From Alviniconcha marisindica (taxonomy: Eukaryota; Mollusca; Gastropoda; Provannidae), in contig JABMCL010000453.1 of NCBI GenBank assembly GCA_018857735.1, positions 969,501-1,033,500 on the forward strand: DNA of 64,000 bases. The letters are read 5' to 3'. The position numbers and the translations under genes were made by a program. The notes under the pieces are model-generated. The model saw nothing but the letters and a program-made list of their open reading frames with translations, ran no database searches and was not told the DNA's origin. Positions 14,301 through 26,800 of the stretch are shown here, piece by piece. Every line of letters begins with the position of its first letter. Position 1 is the first letter of the stretch.

Positions 14301-17300
14301 AAGAAATATTTGTGTATCAAGAAATATTTGTTTGCCAAGAGATAATTCATGTGTCAACACATCAAACAGATAGTTCCATGCAAATAGTTCATGTCTCAAG
14401 AAGCAGTTCATGCATGAGGATATTATTCATGTGTCTCAAGACAATTCATTTGTGAAGAGAGTTCATTTGTCAGGAAATCATTAATGTCCGTTGAGGCAGT
14501 TCCAGTGTCAGGAGATAATTATGTATCCTGAGGCAGTTCCTGTGTCAAGAGATAATTTCAGGCAGTTCCCATGTCAAGAGATAATTATGTGTCCTGAGGC
14601 AGTTCCCGTGTCAAGAGATAGTTCTGTATCTTGGGGCAATTCCCGTGTCAAGAGATAATTATGTAGGTTGAGGCAGTTCCTGTGTCAAGAGATAATTATG
14701 TGTCTTGAGGCAGTTCCCGTGTCAAGAGATAATTATGTGTCTTGAGGCAGTTCCCGTGTCAAGAGATAATTATGTATCTTGAGGCAATTCCTGTGTCAAG
14801 AGATAATTATGTAGGTTGAGGCAGTTCCTGTGTCAAGAGATAATTATGTGTCTTGAGACAGTTCCTGTGTCAAGAGATAATTATGTGTCTTGAGACAGTT
14901 CCTGTGTCAAGAGATAATTATGTGTCTTGAGACAGTTCCTGTGTCAAGAGATAATTATGTGTCTTGAGACAGTTCCTGTGTCAAGAGATAATTATGTGTC
15001 TTGAGAAGTTCCTGTGTCAAGAGATAATTATGTGTCTTGAGACAGTTCCTGTGTCAAGAGATAATTATGTGTCTTGAGACAGTTCCTGTGTCAAGAGATA
15101 CTTCATTTGTCAAGCTACGGCTCCTGCACCCTTTCCATGGGCTTCATGCTTAAGGGGTGCCAAGTGGCATGCTGGTTTTATACCAGGCGAGAGTGAAGTA
15201 AATAGCTAATTTAAATAGCTTTCTGAAGTAAACAGCTTCTGAAGTAAATAGCTTTCTGAAGTAAATAGCTAATTTTGTGGTTTTATTGTGATAGCTTCTT
15301 TTGTGAGGACTGTTTTTGTGTGTGAAGTCAACCATTTTCTGTTTAGATTTTGTTTAGGACTGTTTTTGTGTGTGAAGTCAACCATTTTCTGTTTAGATGT
15401 TGTTTAGGACTGTTTTTGTGTGTGAAGTCAACCATTTTCTGTTTAGATGTTGTTTAGGACTGTTTTTGTATGTGAAGTCAACCATTTTCTGTTTAGATGT
15501 TGTTTAGGACTGTTTTTGTATGTGAAGTCAACCATTTTCTGTTTAGATTTTGTTTAGGACTGTTTTTGTATGTGAAGTCAACCATTTTCTATTTGGATTT
15601 TGTTTAGGACTGTTTTTGTGTGCAAAACGATCATTTGTGTGTGTGGCTGGCTCGGTGTGCAGGCGGAAGAAGGCGTACAATCGTCAGCAGAAGCTGATGG
15701 CCAAGTTTGCCAGCAAGCAGAAGGCCTTCATGGCGCAGGCACAGGACAGTGAAGGGGGAAGAGGTGACCGCTTTTCTCTTGTTTTTAAGGGACACCTTAT
15801 TGCACACAGGGATTTGTTTCCTTCACAAACTTTTTTTCTCTTCCCCCCCCCCCCCCCCCCATGCAAATTGTCTGTGACAGTGACACTACTCAGCCTGAGT
15901 CCCTGACACTGTGACGGTGACACTACTCAGCCTGAGTCCATGACACTGTGACGGTGACACTACTCAGCCTGAGTCCCTGACACTATGACAGTGACACTCC
16001 TCAGCCTGAGTCCCTGACACTGTGACAGTGACACTCCTCAGCCTGAGTCCCTGACACTGTGACAGTGACACTCCTCAGCCTGAGTCCCTGACACTGTGAC
16101 AGTGACACTCCTCAGCCTGAGTCCCTGACACTGTGACAGTGACACTTCTCAGTCTGATGAGTCCCTGACAGTCTGTGACAGTCACACAACTCAGCCTAAT
16201 GAGTCACTTATCCTATGTGACAGTGACACTACAGTTACACTACTCAGCCTAATGAGTCACTTATAATCGCTGAGTCACATTACTCAGCCTAATGAGTCGC
16301 TTATCCAACGGGCAGTGACACTACTCAGCCTAATGAGTCACTTATCCTATGTGACAGTGACACTACTCAGCCTAATGAGCCATTTATCCTATGTGACATT
16401 GTCACTACTCAGCCTAATGAGTCACTTGTCCTCTGTGACAGTGACACTAGTGAGGACTAGGGTTAGCCAGGCCATTGCTTTGATGAGTGGCTGTTGTTTG
16501 CAGAAGAGGACATGACGGACGTGCAGGAGATGGAGGGGGCGGGGGCGGGCCCCTCAAGCCAGAAGTACGACTGCGTCATCTGTAACCAGAGCGCGCCCTC
16601 CATTCCCTCGCGACCCATGGGGCTGGTGGTCTTTCTGCAGTCAACCAGCGGTGAGCCAGCCCTGCACGCCACCCTCCGCAGCTTTTCCTTTCACCTTCAC
16701 CCCCACTCCTCCTCTCTTGTCACCCTCCTTCAGCATAAATGAGACGGAATGGTCAACGATATCAGCATGTCCTAGCCTTATGCGCTCTCTAAACAGGGGT
16801 AATATTAAAGGGACTAACGGTTTGAAAACTGATGTCTGATTTTTATACATGGATTTCTGCTTTACGTTTGTGAAGTAATTGGGTTTCTAGATTGACTTGA
16901 GAAAGCATATATATATATATTTGAGAAAAGGTTTCCAGTTTGTTTTTTACCCACTTCTTACGACTGTTTAAAAAAAATCTGAATACGTATAAGTTTTTAG
17001 CATGGACATATTTTTTTCTGATATTGTGTATCGACAAAATGTGTAATGCCCTGAGATAACCGTAATGGTTGACTGGGTGTAAAACACCAAATTACTTACC
17101 TACCTCCTTCAGCAGTCAGATGCACTCACCTGGCCACCACCAGATACTTCTCCCCATCTTTTCTCTTGCTCTTTTTGTTTTGTCGTGTGGTTACATAGTC
17201 ATCTCACCTTTACCATGATATGTTTGGTCTTTCATTTTTTTAAATATTTTTTTAAATTCTATTGTTTATGCAGTATGTGTTCATTGAGAACAATTTGCTA

Positions 17301-17700
17301 AATAATCTGTTTTGTCATGTGGTTATATAGTCATCTCACCTTTATCATGATATGTTTGGTTTTTGACTTCTTTTTTTTTTTTAATTCTATTGTTTATGCA
17401 GCATGTGTTCATTGTGAACAATTTGGTAAATATTCTGTTTTGTGTATCAGCAATGGGTGGACAGTGTATTCATAACAATAAATGTAAACTGGAGAATGAA
17501 GTTTGCTTCACTTCTTCTACTTCTCCTTGTCTCTATCTGAGTCTATCTGTTTGTGTGTCTATTTGTCTCTGCATACCTGTCCAACCAAGTCTATCTCTCT
17601 CTTTCTCATGGTGTTGCCAGTAATACTGGCAGTATGTCGATGGGTGTTTTCGTGTGTCTGTATATTTGTTTTGATGTGTGTGTGTGTGTGTGTGTGTGTG

Positions 17701-17736
<36 letters not shown>

Positions 17737-17763
17737 TGTGTGTGTGTGTGCATGTGTGTGTGC

Positions 17764-17802
<39 letters not shown>

Positions 17803-20800
17803 TGCTGGGTCATAGGCAGCACACAGAAGTGGCCGAGTCCATCACCACGGCCCCATCACCAGACCAGATGGAGGCCATGCGCTGTGCTGGCATCATGCGA
17901 CGTCGACACATGGAGATGCTGAAGCACTTTGAGGAGGTGGGTGGTTCTCCTGTCTTCATCTGGATGACAGTGCATTAATGAGAAGCAGACTGTTGGTCAT
18001 TTTATAAAGTGCTGCCAAAGTATCTGTAATAGAATTGAAAAAAATGCTTTCAAGACAGGAAATGTGAACCATTTCATACAATAGCTATGAGTAACATATT
18101 TCACATGGAATATGCCAGTCTGTGTAATGATTAATGTTACTGTTAGTGAGATACCAGTCTGTGTAATTGTTAATGTTACTGTCAGCCAGATACCAGTCTG
18201 TGTAGTGGTTAGTGTTACTGTTAGATACCAGTCTGTGTAGTGGTTAGTGTTACTGTCAGCCAGATACCAGTCTGTGTAGTGGTTAGTGTTACTGTTAGAT
18301 ACCAGTCTGTGTAGTGGTTAGTGTTACTGTTAGTCAGATACTAGTCTGTGTTGTGGTTAGTGTTACTGTTAGATATTAGTCTGTGTAGTGGTTAGTGTTA
18401 CTGTTAGTCAGATACTAGTCTGTGTTGTGGTTAGTGTTACTGTTAGATATTAGTCTGTGTAGTGGTTAGTGTTACTGTTAGTCAGATACCAGTCTGTGTA
18501 GTGGTTAGTGTTACTGTTAGTCAGATATTAGTCTGTGTAGTGGTTAGTGTTACTGTTAGTCAGATACCAGTCTGTGTAGTGGTTAGTGTTACTGTTAGTC
18601 AGATACTAGTCTGTGTAGTGGTTAATGTTAGTGTTAGTCAGATACCAGTCTGTGTAGTGGTTAGTGTTACTGTTAGTCAGATACCAGTCTGTGTAGTGGT
18701 TAGTGTTACTGTTAGTCAGATACCAGTCTGTGTAATGATTAGTGTTAGATACCAGTCTGTATAATGGTTAGTGTTACTGTTAGTCAGATACCAGTCTGTA
18801 ATGATTAGAGTTAGATACCAGTCTGTGTAATGGTTAGTGTTACTGTTAGTCAGATACCAGTCTGTAATGATTAGTGTTGGATACCAGTCTGTGTAATGGT
18901 TAGTGTTACTGTTAGTCAGATGCCAATCTGTGTAATGGTTCGTGTTAGCGTGCTGGATTTCTATGGCAAACAAAATCTTTGTGGCATTTTCTTGGACACT
19001 GTTTGGTCAGATCTTTGGAACTTTGGATAATACTGATAACATCTACTGAGCTCTGTTCTTTCATACTAGTTTCAGTGACTTAATTTCAAGGACACACCAC
19101 CACAAAAATTAAACTGAATGATGGATTTCTCACTGTTTTTATCCAAGTCAGTCCAGTTTCTGTATGACTGTTACATACACTGAGGTCACATGCATAAATA
19201 TTTGAGTAGCGATAGATTATACATGTACTCACAGGGGGAAAACATTCTATAGCGTCTGCAGTTTAAGTTCAATAGAATTTTAGGAGATGCTGTATAAAGG
19301 TTGATCTTTGAAATATTGCTTGATGATAGCCTCTGTTCAGTTACCCATTCCACCAGTGGTCATGGTGTTGACCCACCCATTCCACCACTGGTCACGGTGG
19401 TGACCCACCCATTCCACCAGTGGTCATGGTGTTGACCCACCCATTATACCAGTGGTCATGGTGTTGACCCACCCATTATACCAGTGGTCATGGTGTTGAC
19501 CCACCCATTCCACCAGTGGCCATGGTGTTGACCCACCTATTCCACCACTGGTCATGGTGTTGACCCACCCATTATACCAGTGGTCATGGTGTTGACCCAC
19601 CCATTATACCAGTGGTCATGGTGTTGACCCACCCATTCCACCAGTGGTCATGGTGTTGACCCACCTATTCCACCACTGGACATGGTGTTGACCCACCCAT
19701 TCCACCACTAGTCATGGTGTTGACCCACCCATTCCACCAGTGGTCATGGTGTTGACCCACCCATTCCACCAGTGGTCATGGTGTTGACCCACCCATTCCA
19801 CCACTGGACATGGTGTTGACCCACCCATTATACCAGTGGTCATGGTGTTGACCCACCCATTAAACCACCGGTCATGGTGTTGACCCACCCATTCCACCAC
19901 TAGTCATGGTGTTGACCCACCCATTCCACCAGTGGTCATGGTGTTGACCCACCCATTCCACCACTGGTCATGGTGTTGACCCACCCATTATACCAGTGGT
20001 CATGGTGTTGACCCACCTATTCCACCACTGGTCATGGTGTTGACCCACCCATTATACCAGTGGTCATGGTGTTGACCCACCCATTAAACCACCGGTCATG
20101 GTGTTGACCCACCCGTTCCACCAGTGGTCATGGTGTTGACCCACCCATTCCACCAGTGGTCATGGTGTTGACCCACCCATTCCACCAGTGGTTATGGTGT
20201 TGACCCACCCATTCCACCAGTGGTCATGATGTTGACCCACCCATTCCACCACTGGACATGGTGTTGACCCACCCATTTCACCAGTGGTTATGGTGTTGAC
20301 CCACCCATTCCACCAGTGGTCATGATGTTGACCCACCCATTCCACCACCGGTCATGGTGTTGACCCACCCGTTCCACCAGTGGTCATGGTGTTGACCCAC
20401 CCATTCCACCAGTGGTCATGGTGTTGACCCACCCATTCCACCAGTGGTTATGGTGTTGACCCACCCATTCCACCAGTGGTCATGATGTTGACCCACCCAT
20501 TCCACCAGTGGTTATGGTGTTGACCCACCCATTCCACCAGTGGTCATGATGTTGACCCACCCATTCCACCACTGGACATGGTGTTGACCCACCCATTATA
20601 CCAGTGGTCACTGTGTTAACCAACTTTCAGGGCCATGGAAGGGTGCAAAAATAAGAGAACTGAAAGGTGTATTGTTTTCCAGTTTGACTGTGTGTCAACG
20701 GATTTGCTGTAGTTGTTGGGTGGTTGTGCTCCACTGATTCCCATGGCAACTGTGTTGACAGGCATCCTGTGATATGTCCATCAACATCGGCTGGGACGGG

Positions 20801-23800
20801 GGGGTGTTTGCAACCACCTGTGGTCACTACCTGCACCTGGACTGTCAGCACTCCTACATTGAGACTCTCAAGGTGAGAATCGTCAACAGTTCTACACTGA
20901 CATGTTGAAGGTTGGAATTGACAGTGATGCTGCAACAATATTCTGAAGGTTGGAACTGTCAACAATTCTACTCTGACACTGTTAAGGTTGGAACTGTCAG
21001 TGATCCTACATTGACATGCTAATGGTATGAATTGTCAGTGATCCTGCATTGATACACTTAAGGTTTGTTGTGATTGTTGTTAAGTGTCACCTGGCTGAGC
21101 CCTATGGGGGGTCACCCTGTATATGCAGGTGTGCATGGACAAATGTGTTCTGTAGGATGAGAGGATTGCCTGTGTGTCTGGTTTTTTATATTTTTTATTA
21201 TCCTGCCGCAACTTGAGGTTTAATTTGTTAGCAGTGCTACACACTGACACACTAAGGTTTGCATTGTCAGGGAATCTACCTTAACACACTAGAGGTTTGA
21301 CATGCATAAGCTTTGAACTGTGAACAATTCTAGATTGAGATATTGAAGAGTTTAACTGTCAGAAATAACCAAAAGGCATGAACAGTCAATAATGCTTCAT
21401 TGTCAAAGGCACCATAGTGATGCATTGAAGGTTTGAAAGGTCATGATGTGAAATAGGCAGAGGATTGTACCTTGGTAATGGACAGGGCAGGCCTGAGGCC
21501 ATCCAGTCCTACACAGCTTGGGTGAGGGCACCCAGTCCTACACACCTTGGGTAGAGGGCACCCAGTCCTACACAGCTTGGGTAGGGGGCACCCAGTCCTA
21601 CACAGCTTGGGTAGAGGGCACCCAGTCCTACACAGCTTGGGTAGAGGGCACCCAGTCCTACACAGCTTGGGTAGAGGGCACCCAGTCCTACACACCTTGG
21701 GTAGAGGGCACCCAGTCCTACACAGCTTGGGTAGAGGGCACCCAGTCCTACACAGCTTGGGTAGAGGGCACCCAGTCCTACACACGCTTGGGTAGGGGCA
21801 CCCAGTCCTACACACCTTGGGTAGAGGGCACCCAGTCCTACACACCTTGGGTAGAGGGCACCCAGGCCTACACAGCTTTGGTAGAGCACCCAGTCCTACA
21901 CAACTTGGGTAGAGGGCACCCAGTCCTACACACCTTGGGTAGAGGGCTCCCAGTCCTACACAGCTTGGGTAGGGGGCACCCAGTCCTACACACCTTGGGT
22001 AGAGGGCACCCAGTCCTACACAGCTTGGGTAGGGGGCACCCAGTCCTACACACCTTGGGTAGAGGGCACCCAGTCCTACACACCTTGGGTAGGGGGCACC
22101 CAGTCCTACACACCTTGGGTAGAGGGCACCCAGGCCTACACAGCTTGGGTAGAGCACCCAGTCCTGCATAGCTTGGAGTGAACTGTTGACAGCCTTTGAT
22201 ACCCCAGTGTTGCTGACCTGTGGTACAGTCTGTGACTCAGCCTCAGTTGCTGCCTTGTGTGTGAACAGAACCAGCCACACACAGAGACCATCTCCTTCAG
22301 CCGCGGGGAGTTCTACTGCCCCATGTGCCGCCAGATCTCCAACACAGTCATGCCCATGGTGCCGGAGGAGGAGAGGAGTGTGGCCAGACCGGTGTCCACG
22401 GAGCCCAGTCTGACCGTCAGCCACATCTCCCACAGCATGTTCCAGGGGCCCAGGCAGACCGTGAGTGCACACTGGCCACTCACTGCTGTTTGTGTGTGCG
22501 TGTGCATGTGCATGCGTGTGTGTGTGTATATACATGCATGTGGCATGTGCATGTGTGGGTGTGTGTGTGCGTGGGTGTGCGTGCGTGGGTGTGCGTGCAT
22601 GCGTGCATGCATGTGTGTGTGTGAACATGTGTGTGGTATACATGCATGCATGGGTGTGTGTGTGTGTTAACATGTGTGTGGTATGCATGCGTGTGTGTGT
22701 GTGTCCATGTCTGTGTGAACCAATTGCATGTGTATGTGTGTGCATGTATGTCCTTCTTTTGTTTCTTTGTCTTTTTAGCGTCTTCTTTTGTATGAATTTA
22801 CACAATTGTTATTAGCATGTGTTCCGGCTATTCAGCTGCCTGGTACAGCAAAAATGTCACGGGCATTTCCTCAGACGCCATGCAAATATTGCCCTGATAT
22901 AACCATACTGGTTGACTGGATGTAAAACACCAAGTTACTTACCGTTCAAATGGCACCTTTGGCATGGTGATAATCTGCATTGTGCCTTTGCTTCTCATTG
23001 GTTTAAAGGTAAAAACATTGGTATATTCAAGAAAAGCATCCCAGGTGGACTTTTCTTGCATGTCTAGACAATAATTTGACACTTTTAAATGTTCAAACAA
23101 GTCGCACAAAAAATCTTCAGTGGAGGCTTTATCGCCTTAGCGCACTGTTAAGGTCAACATTTGTTTTGTTTTGTTTGATTGTTTTGTGTTTTACAAAACC
23201 CTGAAGGCTGATGAGAGGGTGAAAACATGATTTTGTCTGATGTGTGTGTTGTGAAACTGATTCATGACCTGGGGATTCAAACTCTGTCCCTGTGCACAGA
23301 ACATGTCTGAAGTGATGGCCGCTATGCACAGCACCGTGGAGGCAGTCTACAACATCACCTACAAACCGTTCCACGTCTTCCCCAACCACGACTCCACCAC
23401 CAACGCCCTCCTGTTCATCAGCTCTGTGGCAAGGTACAAAGATGGTATACTGATAGTGTCACTGTCAGGCAGGTACAGAGATGTTTTACTGACAGTGTCA
23501 GGCAGGTATGGAGAGGTTATGTTGACGGTGTCAGGCAGGTACAGAGGAGATATACTGACAGCATCAGGCAGGTACGGAGAGGTTATGTTGATGGTGTCAG
23601 GCAGGTACAGAGATGATATACTGACAGCATCAGGCAGGTACAGAGATGATATACTGACAGCGTCAGGCAGGTACAGAGATGATATACTGACAGCGTCAGG
23701 CAGGTACAGAGATGATATACTGACAGCGTCAGGCAGGTACAGAGATGATATACTGACAGCGCCAGGCAGGTATGGAGAGGTTATGCTGACGGTGTCAGGC

Positions 23801-26800
23801 AGGTACAGAGATGATATACTGACAGCGTCAGGCAGGTACGGAGAGGTTATGCTGACGGTGTCAGGCAGGTACAGAGATGATATACTGACAGCGTCAGGCA
23901 GGTATGGAGAGGTTATGCTGACGGTGTCAGGCAGGTACAGAGAGGATATACTGACAGCGTCAGGCAGGTTCAGAGATGATATACTGACAGCATCAGGCAG
24001 GTACAGAGAGGTTATGCTGAAAGTGTCAGACAGGTACAGAGATGTTTTACTGACAGTGTCAGGCAGGTACAGAGAGGTTATGCTGATGGTGTCAGGCAGG
24101 TACAGAGGTATTCTCTCCCAGGGTCAGTTTTCAGTGCAGACTTTCTTACAGTGGCCATGTAGCCCCTGTGTGTAATCGCATGTTGAAATCCATGTGCACA
24201 TGAAAGCAATCCCAGCATTGGCAGCTGTACCATTGTTTTGGCACACAAAAATACAGCATGCACTGACTCAACCCCAGAAGATGGAGTATAGCTGCCCAAA
24301 TGGCAGGGGATTTGCTGGGTTCTTTCATCTGAATGAAGACCTTGAGACATGCTGGGTTCTTTCACCAGAATGAAGACATTGAGGCTGTGTTCATTGCTGG
24401 ATTCTTTCACCTGGATCATGACCTTGAGGCTGTGCTCATTGCTGGGTTCTTTCACCTGGATCCTGTCCTTGAGGCTGTGTTCATTGCTGGGTTCTTTCAC
24501 CTGGATCATGACCTTGAGGCTGTGCTCATTGCTGGGTTCTTTTACCTGGATCATGACCTTGAGGCTGTGCTCATTGCTGGGTTCTTTTACCTGGATCATG
24601 ACCTTGAGGCTGTGCTCATTGCTGGGTTCTTTTACCTGGATCATGACTTGAGGCTGTGCTCATTGCTGGGTTCTTTTACCTGGATCATGACCTTGAGGCT
24701 GTGCTCATTGCTGGGTTCTTTCACCTGGATCATGACCTTGAGGCTGTGCTCATTGCTGGGTTCTTTCACCTGGATCATGACCTTGAGGCTGTGCTCATTG
24801 CTGGGTTCTTTCACCTGGATCATGACCTTGAGGCTGTGCTCATTGCTGGGTTCTTTCACCTGGATCATGACATTGAGGCTGTGCTCATTGCTGGGTTCTT
24901 TCACCTGGATCATGACATTAAGGCTGTGCCCATTGCTGGGTTCTTTCACCTGGATCATGACCTTGAAGCTGTGCTCATTGCTGGGTTCTTTCACCTGGAT
25001 CATGACTTTGAGGCTGTGTTCTTTGCTGGGTTCTTTCACCTGAATGAAGACCTTGAAGCTGTGCTCATTGCTGGGTTCTTTCACCTGAATCATGACATTA
25101 AGGGTGTGCCCATTGCTGGGTTCTTTCACCTGGATCATGACCTTGAAGCTGTGCTCATTGCTGGGTTCTTTCACCTGGATCATGACCTTGAAAGCTGTGC
25201 TCATTGCTGGGTTCTTTCACCTGAACAAAGACCTTGAAGCTGTGTTCATTGCTGGGTTCTTTCACCTGACATGACTTAAGGCTGTGCCCATTGCTGGGTT
25301 CTTTCACCTGATATGACCTTGAGCTGTGCTCATTGCTGGGTTCTTTCACCTGATCATGAACCTTGAGGCTGTGTTCATTGCTGGGTTCTTTCACCTAACA
25401 AAGACTGAGCTAATGGGGTTTGTGACCGAGAAAATTGAGGTGGTTGGGGTTTTTACTAATGAGACTAATGGGGTTTGTGACGACTGTTGGTGATAATAAT
25501 GATAATGGGGTTTGTGACAGACTTTGGTGTTGATAATGATGATGCTAATGGGTTTTTCGACTGCTGCTGCTGATTGTTTCAGAACCAATCTGGAGCTTGA
25601 GCTGTTGCTAAGAGGAGGCAGCCTGGAGAACCCACTTCCAGCAGCCACGAGCAAGAGACTGTGCCTCTGTAAGTTATCTGGTAAAATATTGTGCCTTTGT
25701 AAGTTGTCTGACAAGAAATTGTACCTCTGTAAGCTACACAGCAAGAGACTATGCCTCTGTAAGCTACACAGCAAGAGACTATGCCTGTGTAAGCTGCCTG
25801 ACAAGAAACTGTGCCTGTGTAAGCTGCCTGGCAAGAAACTGTGCCTCAGTAACTTTTCTGGCAAGAAATTGTGCCTCTGTAAGTTACCGGACAAGAGACT
25901 GTGCCTCAGTAAATTATCTGGCAAGAAATTATGCATCAGTAAGTTATCTGTCAAGAGACTGTGCCACTGTAGGTTATCTGGCAAGAAATTGTGCCTCTAT
26001 AAGCTACCTAGCAAGAGACTATGCCTTTGTAAGTTATCTGGCAAGAAACTGTGCCTCTGTAAGCTTTCTGGCAAGAGACTGTGCCTCTGTAAATTACCTT
26101 GCAAGAAAAAATGCCTCAGCAAGCTATACAGCAAAAGACTATGCCTCTGTAAGGTGCCTGGCAAGAGACTGTGCTTCTGGCAGGTTGTTGTGTCTCTAAG
26201 CTAACTTGCCACTGTAAACGGCACAGCAAGGTGACAGCTGTTTATTGTGATACATGTACGTTTAGCCAGGTGCTGAATTTTTCAGAGTTACAGAGATAAG
26301 AAAGTAATCTTGGGCCTTCCGCAAGGAAATTTAGTACCGCCTGCTGTGCCATCATCGCTATGTGATTGGTGGCCACCATGCTTGCTAACTGACTTGCTGA
26401 GCGTTCACCTGCACGTTGTGATGGGTGGGCAGCGCCCTTGCTTGACATCCTGAGCCTGCACACCAAGGTGAACATGGAGTCACCGGTGGTGCACTCCCAG
26501 CTGTGGTCGCACATGACAGGCGTTCCCCTGGGCAAGGACTCCACGTCCCTGTCGCCCTACAAGCAGCTGGTGCCCCTCCTGCTCAAGGACCTGGTGGCGC
26601 AGCTCCTGCACATCATCATGGTTCTGCCTCTCTCACTCCAGCTCGGTCAGTGGGGGGGATCTTGCGGTGGTGTGGAAGGGTGTTTGTGTGGGGGTTGGAG
26701 GGGTGGGGAGTTGAAGGGTGTTTGTGTGGGGGGTTGAAGGGTGTTTGTGTGGGGTTGGAGGGGTGGGGTTTGAAGGGTGTTTGTGGGGGGTTGGAGGGGT

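Noticed and set aside
19336..20625. Regular direct repeats resembling a CRISPR array
   Set aside because: Repeats are contiguous with no unique spacers, in a eukaryotic intron.
21441..22805. Minus-strand open frame of about 450 codons (CVGLGALYP repeats)
   Set aside because: Produced by the 30-bp array plus CA-rich sequence, and it runs antisense through a RING exon of UBR3.
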